In this document: piece by piece, positions 22,047 through 33,400 of the stretch
Position numbering within the stretch: the stretch's first letter is position 1
Layout: the number at the start of each line of letters is the position of its first letter
Source of the DNA: Nepenthes gracilis
Taxonomy: Eukaryota > Streptophyta > Magnoliopsida > Caryophyllales > Nepenthaceae
NCBI GenBank assembly: GCA_033239525.1
Contig: BSYO01000035.1
Location: 6,918,627 to 6,982,626 of the forward strand
Direction of reading: 5' to 3'
DNA: 64,000 nucleotides
Translations under genes and position numbers: made by a program
The notes under the pieces: generated by a model
Databases searched by the model: none
Told to the model about the DNA's origin: nothing
What the model saw: only the letters and a program-made list of their open reading frames with translations

Positions 22047-25000
22047 AATCGACAACAAGCCAATTGTCTCTTTCCCAACAAGTAGCCGAACAACCAAGCA
22101 TGGTATCCCGCGGTGGAGACCACCGCCCAGATGGGGTTCCCCATGGGAACCAAGCAAACAACCAACCGAGGCGGCGCCCGCCACACCGGGCCGCGGGAAT
22201 TAGACGCCTTGCGCGAACGAATACTTCCAAGAGAGAAAGGCGCGAGAAGCCACGCAGGAGGCGAGCCAATAATCGGAATGAGGCGGAAAGCGCCTCGCCC
22301 ATGACGACAGGGAGGACAGATGGGCGCGACTTAATGGGGAGCGCGCTCCCACGCAGAGCCGCCAACAAAACGGTCCCCCGGGAATACGGAGCCCGCGATG
22401 TCCTCAACGCGCGAAGGGGCTATACGGATCCTTCGATGGAAGAGAAAGTCAAGGTGTTTGGGACAAAAATTGCCGAGCAAGTTTAGAATTGGAGGGATAC
22501 GACGGAAGCAAGGATCCCATGGACCATTCAACTACTTCCGCACCCATCTCTCTCTACAAGGGGCAAGCGAGGAAGCTTCCCGTCACCCTTTAGGCGACGC
22601 GCTACTCTAGTTCCATGGCCTCCCCGAACTCCAAAAACAGCTTCGGGACAGATCGAGCGCCCGATTCCCAGCAGCGGGAGGAGAGACAACCATGGCACCT
22701 AGTCTCCGCCGAGAGGACGGATGAAAAATTGGAACCTCTCCGACGAATCAAGCTCAACGCCTGGGCCGCCACTCGGGCGGCGGGGATCTTCAAACACTAG
22801 AGACTTTCGGTGGGAGGCGAGACCAATCAAAAAGAGACCTCATGAGGAAGAAAGAATTAACCGGCCTAAGAAGGATTACAAAGCAGGCCTCTTTGACTTT
22901 CCCAACGATAAAAGATGGTATCGGGACACTTTACAGGAGATCAAGATCCGATTGGGACATAGCTTGTTCGGGCAAGAATTTCGACGGAGTTTAAAGCATA
23001 GTCCACATGATCTCTTCCGCTCGACGCAGAAACACGGGCGTGGGGGAGGTATCCAGAGTAAGCTAGGCGAAGTTAGGGGGTTATGAATGATGTCATTAGC
23101 TTTAGCGGTGAAAGACATGGCACATGTAACTTCCCCATGCCTATCACCTCGTTCTGCTTTGGTGGTGATGACTAACGGGTCTTCATTGATAATGGAAGCT
23201 CAAAATCATTTATCTTACCGCGTTCACCAAACCCGGGACTTAGCCAAATGAAGGCAGCAAACGGACCACTATACGGCTGGACAACGAGCCTGATGCAAGG
23301 GATTATACGACCGAGGTCACGATCGCGTTCTACAACGCGCGAGTTGGCGTTCCTCGCCGCCGACCTTCCGTCTGTCTGCCGTTACATCCATTAAAATTTC
23401 CCACCCTCGGGGGTGGGAGAAGTTCTCGGAGACCAAGAGATGGGGCGGACGTGCTACCTGTCCCAAATCAGTCCTATGGCGCCGTGCGGACCAAGTGAAG
23501 ATGGGACCTCCGCGACGAGACGTCGCTCCAACAGCCCCTAGGCGATTCCGCCGATTAACGGATCCGTAACGGCCAAAGATAGGAAATTGCTAATTACCTT
23601 TACGGACCAACTCCGATGTGTTTTTCCGTTTGCCCGGATATCGGCCGAGGTCATTCAATGCATTGAGCCAAACCCGTGACGGCGAAGCGGAGGAACCACT
23701 CCGGCGAGAAGTTGGTCGCCATCAGGAAGAAGTGAAGAGGCTCGGACGCCCCGGATTCATCAGAGAAGTTTAATCAAGGCAAGTGGCGGATAAAAGGGCC
23801 GACTTCACGGACGTACTTTTCCACTCCCAAGGATTGATCACCAGACTAAACTATGGATAGTCAGGACGAGGAGCACACTGCTCATGAGACCGGGGACATA
23901 TTTCAAGATGATGCCCTTTGGTTCAAAAATGCAGCGCAACTTACCAAATATTCGCTGTGTAAACAAAATGTTTACTGAAATGGAATTGGAGGTTGATATC
24001 GTAAAAAGTAAGGGTATTCCAAATCCTACATGGGATGAAGCTAATGCGCACTCGGGTGACATGAAAACTTAATATCCCAAAAAAGAGCCAATCCGAGAAG
24101 ATCAACAAACCCTCCGCATAATAAAGGAATCCGTGGAAAGGCTGGTGGCGGATAGTCGAGAAATACTTGCCTTCTTCAAGGCGCTAAGGGGCACCAAGTC
24201 ACACGGGTTCAAATGGAATGGAGAATGCGACGAAGCGTTCAGTGGAATCAAGTTTCGCCGAGCTCTGCGAAGGAGAAGAATTTGCTCCGTGTTAGTAATA
24301 ATTTGACAAAAGATTTCTATGCGGCACGGTACGCGTCCGATCACACCGATCATCGTGCTAAAAAGACGATTTTGCGGGAAGTCGGAGACGTCCCAAGCCT
24401 GACCGATAACGATCGGGAGTTATTGGAAGGCCATGAAAGGGCAAGCTCTAGCGGACTTCATTTAGGATAGCAATCCGAGAAGATGACGGACGGCGTATTC
24501 AACGTAGACGGTCATTTAAGGACGCCCGAAGGCATGGAGATCACATACTGCTACACGGCCTTCCCGCCACGAACAACGCTGGCAGAATATGAAGCCTCTC
24601 CTTGCGGGCCTCGCGACCGGCGAGGGATTTCGCGGGTTATTCCGAGCTCGTGGTGAACGGCCGCGAACCCACAATTGGTGAGGTATTAAGAACCCCGATC
24701 CTCGAGTTTCAATTTGAGATCGGCATATATGACCGGGACGCCGCCGCGTAACCGCGGAGCAAGACGCGGGGAGCCTCTGTGGAAGTAAAACGCACCCAAA
24801 GATCGAAGACAAAGAATGCAGACGACACGGGGATAATCGGATTTAGCCGAGGGAACCTCAGAGGACGCCAATTGTAGCGAGTTAAGAAAACGGATGGTAC
24901 ACGATTTAAAAATGTCTTACTTAGGATACAACGTTGGGGAAAAAACCTAGCATTCAACGTCAAATGCCCACCATGAAGAAGGACGCTATGGAATTTATGG

Positions 25001-28000
25001 TCCCCCAAAAATGGGGCTTTTGGTCCACTTTTTTATCGACTATTTTACGAAAAATATAAGATTATGCGACGGAGTTCCTATGGGATCCCCGAAATTATCA
25101 AGTACACATGGTGGCGCACCCCGCAGCCAACGGGCAGTCGGGTTACCAAACGCTGTCGCATGGGATAAAGACAAAGGGGCTCCCGGGTGGAAGCTACCAC
25201 TATGGTCGTCTGGGAACAACTACGAGGGAATCAACAAGGAGACGCCTTTCAACCTTTCGGAGTTAGAGAAGTGGGAATGCCAAACTTAAACACTTCGACC
25301 CAGCCTACCAATTTATGCTCTCTAAGTTCGGGATTAAAGTCGCACGATACTACAACAAGCGGTGAAGGCACGCCACCGGAAGTTGTCCTTCCGGGATGGA
25401 AGGGCCGTTTTCAATCCTCGGGAGCGGACATAAGTAAACTTGTCCACACGGACATAATGCCGCCAAAAGAAATATTATCAATGATGTCATTTGAGCATAC
25501 ATCATGATGAATATGAGCATGTTTTTTTGATTAACATATCACTCTTAATATGCATATTATGTGTGGATTGACTATTGCAGAATAAATCTTTTTCCGTAAA
25601 ATCGATCCTTGGACGGTCCGGGGAGTCGGATGCAAATTCCAGCCATGGGTCGAGAAAGATCCGGGCGATCCATCACAAAGGCTAACGCCAACGACTCCGC
25701 GCGGTGCCAAAAAGGGGGCTCCTCGGGACCCCCTCTGGCCAACAAAACCTTAGGGGGCAAAGCGACCTTCTTCAACAAGAGAGCATACCAAAACTCGGTG
25801 TTCATAACGCTGAGCAGAGCAACACACCTCCCGCAATTATACGCGACCGAGGCCCCCAGACCCGGGAGTCCGGTTAACGCGGCCCGATTCGCAAGGGCTT
25901 GGCAACGACATCCGCTTTGCGGATCGAGACGTGTGAGCTGTGATGACATTTTTTTGGCCTTGATCAAAACGGCCGAAAGGGCCCGGCACTCAAGCACGGG
26001 CATGATCCAACAAGTAAAGCGAAGCAAAAAGGCGAGCAAACACTATATTGAGGAAAGCATGGACGGAATGCAAGCAAAAGCTTCTCATTTTGCAGACGTT
26101 ATACAAGCGACCATTTTCGAAACTTGGTTAATATCGACGGGCCCTTTTACCCGGCGTTTCGGATTTGGGACGCGAGGGAGCCGCCAGTGGAGACGATCTG
26201 CGGCACAAGCGGATACCGTCCCAAAAGCGAGTATTCATCAAGTTTTTGTGTTCCGCCGCAAAGAAAATTTTAGGGAAGAAAATGATCCGCTCAAGGCTGC
26301 CGTTGATGAAAGTTAGAAGTGACCAAAATGGACAAAGAAAGGAAGAAGTTACCAAAAGATGTTGAGCATGAAGCGTGTGAAAGCTTGAGAGCCTCTCTTG
26401 GCTCCAATCAACAAATTGTTCCCGGCCGCCTATCTGCATGAGGAGAAATTAAAATGAGAGTCCCGGCCCCACTCAAGGTGCGGCAGGACCGGGAGGCCCA
26501 TGAAATGGGCACAACAAGAATGGTTCTCACAAAGTATTGAGCCTCAGTGCCGGCCAGACACGGCAGCAATGGGATCTCAAGAACGACAACGTCACTAAAA
26601 TAGCCCCGGCCGCTCTCTTCGGGGCGGATTTAGAGGAACTCGTCTCTTCGACCTCCTCTGGGAAGTCTTGATTTAATAGGCGTCCTCGCCATCACTTGAG
26701 GAACGCAACAGAGAACAGCCCTCTCTCCGCCTCTCCGCCTAATCTCGGCCGGCGGCCGCGGAGCTCCAAATCGGCCCCGCCACCGCCGGCCGGGGTCCCC
26801 ATCCGCGATCTCGAACATCAAATAGTTCCTCAAACATGAATGGTGGAAATCACCAAGCCTCCGCAATGTCCTCCTCGGTGGGCTTGTTCCGAGATCGGGC
26901 CCCCACGCCCTTGGAAGCTCGTGCTCAAAGGGTATAGTCGGGTGGTTTAAGTCGAACTCCGAGGCACGGGGTAAGAGATATCCGAGTCCTCCGACTCCGA
27001 GGCCCGAAAACTACCTAAAAGGAACACAGGTGCATGATGGCGAAGACACACAGAGAAACTAGATAGGCATTGGGATTTAAGGGGAAAATATCGCGTAAAA
27101 TGCGCGGGAACACGGAGACCTCCCTTTATGATACTTAATAAGAAGAAGCCGTCCAAAGGGCGTTCCCGAGGACTGAACTCGGGAAATCAATTCGCCGGGA
27201 TCACGTAATCCACCCTAAGGAAGGCAATGTCCGCCACCAAGATCGACTGTGTTTTTAAATAAACCAGAAGGGAAATCGAGGAAGGAAGTGAGGGAGAATT
27301 GGCTTAAACAGGCAACGCCAAACCATGAGGCGGGAAATTAAATCAGAGATGTAAACACGTGGCGGATCCGGGCGCACCCACGAACCTCAAATTGATGGCT
27401 AGGGCGCCCAGCATAATAGGGGACATGCGCCGCCGCATTAAATGCGGATTTATAACGTGCATCAAAAAAAAAAAAAAAAAAAAAAAGAGAAATTGTGTTG
27501 CAAAGAGCCCGTTCTCATTACGGCAAAACAACTTTGTTACAAAATAGAAAAGAAAAATACAACGAAGGCAAAGATTTATATTTCAAATCGGTCGCGGATA
27601 AGCTTGGATCCTCCAAAGTAAAAAGCCTCTTGCAAAGCCTCATTCAAAGTATCGATCAAATTTCATATGAACATCGTCCCTCATTTCCGCTCAGCCGCAG
27701 CAATCCTTGGTCCGTGTCGCCGCCTGCTGAAGTGCGGTATGCGGCCTTGCGCTCCCACATTGGCATCCGCCAACCGCACCCCGGCCTCCGACTCGGCCCG
27801 GGCGTCCTCTATTTTGATCGATCGCTAAAGCCCCTCGACGCGGCGGGACCTTTCGGAGGAATTGCCCCGAGGGGGCCGGCAATAACGAGCCCCCGAGGAA
27901 TTCCAAGACATGGGAATGAGAACCGGTTGTGTTTAGAGGAACCCTCCATATTCGCAGCAGAGAATACGCAGTGGAAGATTGAACCACCGATGAATGGTTA

Positions 28001-28890
28001 GGGTGCAAAGGCGTGCCGAATTAAAAGCGCGCGCGTTTTAATGGAAAACGGCAAGCCCAAAGAGCGGGAAACTTTTAAGGAAGATCCAATCAAATTTATA
28101 AAAATTTCCAAGACGGAATGATGGGCACGCAGGATTAAATAAATTGGGCTCCCAAAGAAACACGTGGATCTTCAGACAAACGCCCGAAAACAGAGAGAAG
28201 CAACGGAGAAAAGACAAAAGTCGAGGACAAAGAAAAAAAAAAAAAGGGGCTTTCTTTTATTAAATACTTCTTGTAAAGTACAAGGACCGCAACCATGAAG
28301 AGCCCTAGGAGAGCCCGGCAACGACGGCGGCGTAATTGGAGTTTCGGGCGAAGGGGAGCATCCCGGTGGGAGTCTCCCAGAAGCAGTCAAGCACTCGGAA
28401 AGTCCAATGAACTTTTGAGGGCTACTTGCACCCCTTCTATGGCCGGGTCGCACTGCCCGGCGTGGGAGACTTCTCCTCCCAAAGCCGTCGAAGTGGGAGA
28501 AGATACTCGGAGGAAGTCAAAGAATCCCGCCCGGCCCACCCAAGCCACAACCAAGAAGGAGGCGATGACAACCGGCGGGACGATCGAGCCATTCTCGTTA
28601 GCAAAGAAAAAAGCCACAAGGCTTGGACTACAACGTCTCCGCCGTGGAAGCTTGGTCCATCCGACCCAGAAATCGCCTCATGGGATGAACTTCACTCGAG
28701 TGACCCCCTAACGAGGCCATCCCTTTGACACGGCAGTGAACGTCTTCGGGCAACAGCAGCATCCGCAAGTCGACGAAACCCAAGACGCGCGAATCTCGCC
28801 GGCGAGATGACGGTCGAAGAATCGGGAAGACGACAAAGAATGAGTTCAATGGACATGCGCCAGCCCGACCGGCCAGGACATGGGGGCTAG
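22047..28890 (+). pseudogene. Broken gag-pol interior of Tat-type element
   Basis: Only remnants are present. A protease word DNGSS lies at 23188-23202, followed by GPLYGW (near 23260) and a GVGEV-type box (near 23412). RT fragments are a degraded DFTD and FPLPRID region (23790-23850) and a YFKMMPFG...VNKMF box (23900-23975), after which the YVDD catalytic stretch is missing. The RT thumb remnant FFKALRG...GFKWNGECDEAF lies near 24172-24240. RNase H words are KGQALADF (about 24436) and LAEYEA (about 24577). Integrase remnants are IDYFTK (about 25036), PAANGQ (about 25119) and TPFNLS (about 25241). Many short deletions break every domain. The 3' third (25600-28890) is non-coding or unrecognisable. 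Confidence 0.8.
28876..28890 (+). other. Polypurine tract region of Tat element
   Basis: GGACATGGGGGCTAG lies immediately before the 3' LTR start. A short G-run next to the LTR is the expected plus-strand primer position. Confidence 0.65.
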
Positions 28891-29544
28891 TGTTGGGTCC
28901 CATGTCCTGGCTCATAAAATGTGCCCAAGACGGCCGTAAAAAAGATCGAGGCCCGCGACGGAGTGTTAGCCAGCCTAAGGAAGAATGGCGCGAGCCCACA
29001 AAGGAAGGAGGTGTAACTGCGGCGATTTTCGCCACGGAACAAGACAAAAGGGCGGAAAGGCTAGCTAATAGGGAGGCTGGCCGGGCACAGCTAACGCCAT
29101 TCGGGCCGCGTCTCGCAGTGCCCAACCAATCTCCGCTCAGGAGAATCGGCTTGGCTGTTGACGTTTTGAATCAATGGGGTGAGGGAGTATAAACCTCACC
29201 CCCACAGGAAAAGGATCTCTCTTTTGGAACAAAAACAACTCTCTTGATCTTGATCAATCAACGTCAATCGAGGATCTAGAACTCTTGATTCCCAAGAAGA
29301 GATTCGACTCAATCGTTTTTCCCTTTCTTCGAAGGCAGGCTCGCCTCATTCGGAAAGTTAGCTTTTGGTGGCCTTCCAACACTCAAAACTCTTCCCACAT
29401 CATCGCATAAGCACTTTCACGCATTTTCTCCGCGTAGCGTGCGCATTCGTTTATTGCGGGAATACGAGCGCCTGGTGGGAGAAATCCCGCAGCATCCTTC
29501 ACCTCTATGTTCGCTTTTCTCTCTCCATTGGCAACCTCGCAACA
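28891..29544 (+). repeat. 3' LTR of Tat-type element
   Basis: Begins TGTTGGGTCCCATGTCC and ends ACCTCGCAACA. It shares the TATA-like 'gggagtataaacctcaccc' (29188) and the other landmarks of the 5' LTR. It lies about 0.2-0.3 kb upstream of the probable PQT3 5' UTR. Confidence 0.85.
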
Positions 29545-30493
29545 ATATCAAATGAGAAGAATTGGTAGATATAAATTTAGTGATATAAATTTTGTATTAT
29601 TTTAAAGTTGTGTTTAAAATATTGTTTTAAATAAAATTTATGATTAATTAAATTTATATTTAATGATTTTAAAATTAAAGTAAAGGGATGACGGTGCAGC
29701 CGCCCCCGATTTTCCCCTGCCCCAGACGCATACGCAACTTCTCACTTGTTCGTGGAGGGCCCACCAGAGAAGTACCCAACAAGGATTAGCTTTGCCCCTT
29801 TAACGCCTCTCTCTCTCTCTCTCTCTCTCTCTCCGCGGACGAAACGATAACCGTAGTTCCATCGGCCAGAGATTGACGGCGGTCTGTCTGTTTTAGGCTC
29901 TTGGCGGTTGCTGAATCTGTAGGATTTCTTCGGGTCATGGTGTTTGAAGATTCGAATCGGAGGATTTCTTCGGAAGGCTGCTGTGCTTGGTCTATCGGTC
30001 AACGTACGAATCTGGTTGTTCGGTTTTCCCTTTCGTTCGGGTGGATTCTGGAGATTTTGTGGTTTCAGCATCTCTGAAGTTTTTTCCGGTAGCTTCTACT
30101 TCCTGATTGGCGCCATCGCTGGAAGGGGCCTTTGGGTTTTGGCTTCGATCTGCGAGAGCTACCTCAAGATCCGAATATTTGTGCTTTGTTCGTTGCTATG
30201 TGTTCATTTTTTGCTCGGGGTTCTTTGTTATAGCCCTGCAAGTTTTTGAATTTATTGGTGTAGTCGCGATTGAAGGATTCTGCGTTGAGGAACGCTTGGA
30301 GAGGAGTTTCAGACCTAATTAGAGATAATATTTTTTTTGTATTTAGATTTGTTTTGATTTGAGTTATATTACGGCTTTTATTTTATTTAACGGCCTCTGA
30401 TTATCGTTTGAACTACGCTATAGTTCTAGCCTTAGGGTTTGTTCTGTTTGTTCGATTGGTTATTATTGAAAGAAAAAAGAATCAGAAGAAATT
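29545..30493 (+). promoter_or_regulatory. Probable PQT3 core promoter and 5' UTR
   Basis: An AT-rich stretch (29545-29680) precedes GC-richer transcribed-looking sequence with a (CT)n run (about 29808-29833), typical of plant core promoters and leaders. The start site cannot be fixed. If the leader is unspliced it contains at least one upstream ATG, at 29937, opening a 46-codon frame that stops at 30075-30077. A leader intron is possible but no border is compelling. Confidence 0.55.
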
Positions 30494-33400
30494 ATGGCTG
30501 TTTACTTTAAGTTTAAGAGTGCAAAAGATTACGACTCAATGCCTATTGACGGCCATTTTATTTCGGTTGCTAATCTTAAGGAAAGAATTTTCGAAACAAA
30601 GCATTTGGGCAGGGGTACGGATTTTGATCTGGTGGTAACGAACGCTCAAACTAATGAAGGTTGGTCATTTTCTAGACTAAGTGAATTTCTTTTTGACAAT
30701 TTTCATCTAAATATACATCTGCTTCCATAAGCGGATTTACAAGTAATATATTTTACAACTGAGTTGGGGTCTATTCAATTTGATATTGTAGAGAATGCTT
30801 TGTTTTGTGCTTGTGAATTGGGTTTCTGATTGAAACTTGCGTAAATGAGAGGCTGCAACCCCTACTTTTTCTCTGCTCAAAAGATGGCCTCCGATCTGAT
30901 GCGAATTTCCTGGTTTGTCACTTGGGCTATGAAAGTGTTTATGGAAGAATTTAAAATTGTTGTTTTACTAGAACTATTTTTGAGGTTTTGTGGAAAGTTT
31001 TAGATTCACAGTCGTTTAAAAAGCCCAAAGAAACTTTTATGGAAAGGAAACATGCCTTTGAGCAATCTATTTTGGAAAAAGCTTCAGTTTGTTGCTTCTT
31101 TAAAAACTGTTTCAAAAACTTGGCCAAGTAGGCTCTAAATTTGGCTAATTATGGGAGCGTAATCTTTGCCATTTCAATTTTGTTTCTCGGTTTTGCAAAA
31201 CCTTGTTGAGTGACTTGGCCGCTCTATTTTGGATATAGACTTTTTATTTATGGCTGACGAAGTGGATTTAGGTGACCTGTAGTTGAATGGAGGATTGTAC
31301 ATTCTGGTATAACTTGCTATTGAAATTGGGCATTTGCCATTTGGGCTTTACATTAAGCAGTTAAGCTAACCATATTATCTTACGAATAGCACGGTGTGGA
31401 CTCTTGGCAGTTGTCAATTGTGCTTGGTTTCATAGTTGTTTCTGTTTCTCTGTTCTTTATAGATTGTTTTTCTGTTCTGTAATTTCAGAGTATCTTGATG
31501 AAGTTATGTTGATTCCAAAAAATACTTCTGTTTTAATTCGTCGCATTCCAGGAAGGCCTCGCATCCCCATTGTCACCCAACAAGACGAGTACTGTCTCAG
31601 ACCCTCTTTTTTTAGTTTTCATGTTTTTTCAGTTGAGTGTTTTCATTGGGATACATTCTTCGACTATATACCTTGAATGTTGAAGTTCTTAAGTGGAAGT
31701 TGTTGGTTTGTTGACTGGATTTGCTTAATTCTGAACAATTATTTTAAATGTTGTTGGCTCAAGAGATGTGCATTTTCCTATAGGCCAAAGGTGGAAAATC
31801 CAGCCAAGGACGTTCAACTGACGAAGAGCAGCTTTACAGCTGATGACTCTTCCATATTGAAAGATGTAAGGGCCTGTGATTCTTTCTTTTGTAAGCTTTT
31901 CCCATTTTGTTACGCATATAGAGACTCATGAAACTGTAATTTTTAGATTGAAACTTCAGAGTGGGATGATGAATTTGGACATGATTTGTATGCAACCATT
32001 CCAGAAGTAACACCCATTCAATCAGGCAATCTGATTCAGGATGTGCCTCCAAGTCAGGCTGATGAGGACAGCAAAATCACGGCTTTAATTGAAACTCCAG
32101 CTTTGGACTGGCAGCGGTGAGATATTTTTGTAATAGTATTACCTTTGATGGCATCATTATGATTTACATTCTGATTTTGATCAAGGAAGATGTTTGGTAT
32201 ACTAATTTGTAACATTTGGAACCTTCTATGTAATTTGCAGTGAAGCTGCTGATGGCTTTGGGCCTGGCAGATTTTTTGGCAGAGGCGGAAGGATGATGGG
32301 AGGTCGTGGTTTTGGTATTTCTCCTATACCTTTGCCAGTCATTATATTTTAGGGATGAGATGGGTTAGACCAGTAACTTGTTCTGCCACCACTCTTCTTT
32401 TTGGAACATGACTGTTATGATAATAGGCTCACAGGTCTTTGTTTTTGTTGGTTTGCATTTTTGGCTTTTGGATGTTAATCTGAGCTGTTCTTATCTGTTA
32501 GTCCTTTTAACTATATTTGATGTCTCACTTTCCCATTTGGACCATAGAAAACTCAGCGTCCAGTTCATTGAAGTGTGCAATTCTCAAATCCATCTTTAGC
32601 ATTTTGCCCTTGTGTACTGAATTTTTTTTTTTTTTTTTGGGGTTAATTTATTAACCTATTTTGATTTTTAATTCATATTCAGATGCATGACGAAATAGGA
32701 AGTGCATAGCTTTATATTACAGTTTTACCCTTTATTAAAAGTTTGTGCATTTTATACTAAGACGTGCAATAGGGGAGGAAGAAATTATAAATTTGTTTAC
32801 TTTACATTCATCTGGCAGATTGGTTGGTACCTCTCCCCTTAATCTGGTGGAGTTAAAAGACCTCTTTTATTGATAGTTAGATTGTGAATGGTCATATTTA
32901 CTTATTATGGTATACTTGAATAAGGTCGCATCGGATTAGAGAGCAAAACACCTCCACAGGGTTATGTTTGTCACAGGTGTAAGGTTCCTGGTAAGTTATG
33001 CCTATCCTTAGTCACTATATCCCTTCATGATTTTTTGTTTGTATATGTGCTGATCGTGAGAGTTTCTTATTCCAGGGCATTTTATTCAGCATTGTCCGAC
33101 AAATGGTGATCCAAACTATGATATTAAGAAAGTCAGACCTCCAACTGGTATTCCGAAGTCTATGCTAATGGCAACCCCTGATGGCTCCTATGCATTGCCA
33201 AGTGGTGTAGTTGCCGTTTTGAGGCCAAATGAGTATGTTTTCCCTTGTTAGATGTTGAACCTGTTTTCCTGTGCAATTCTGTCTTGGAATCTTGTGATTT
33301 GAGAAGGATTGACTTAACAATTTAATTGTTGCAGGGCTGCTTTTGAGAAAGAAATTGAAGGGATGCCATCTACTCGCTCTGTTGGTGAACTTCCTCCAGA

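Larger units (their letters stand above)
21304..29544 (+). mobile_element. Decayed Ty3/gypsy Tat-type LTR retrotransposon
   Basis: The 8.2-kb unit is bounded by two related LTRs, with a primer-binding-site-like sequence after the first and a purine tract before the second. Between them lie remnants of protease, reverse transcriptase, RNase H and integrase in the usual Ty3/gypsy order. It is markedly GC-richer than its surroundings. The flanks share ATAT (ATATA before, ATATC after), compatible with a decayed 5-bp target duplication. No domain is intact and the reading frame is broken throughout. Lineage rests on the protease and RT word pattern and on LTR termini beginning TGTTGGG. Confidence 0.88.

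Noticed and set aside
21787..22486. Several overlapping 60-170-codon frames across the 5' LTR and leader of the Tat element
   Set aside because: The high GC content lowers stop frequency. The frames cross the LTR boundary and primer site and do not match a continuous gag.
32935..32990. A frame that would make the in-frame TAA at 32920-32922 break PQT3
   Set aside because: The stop lies just before the acceptor AG at 32923-32924, so it is intronic. The spliced reading GRIGLESKTPP is open.
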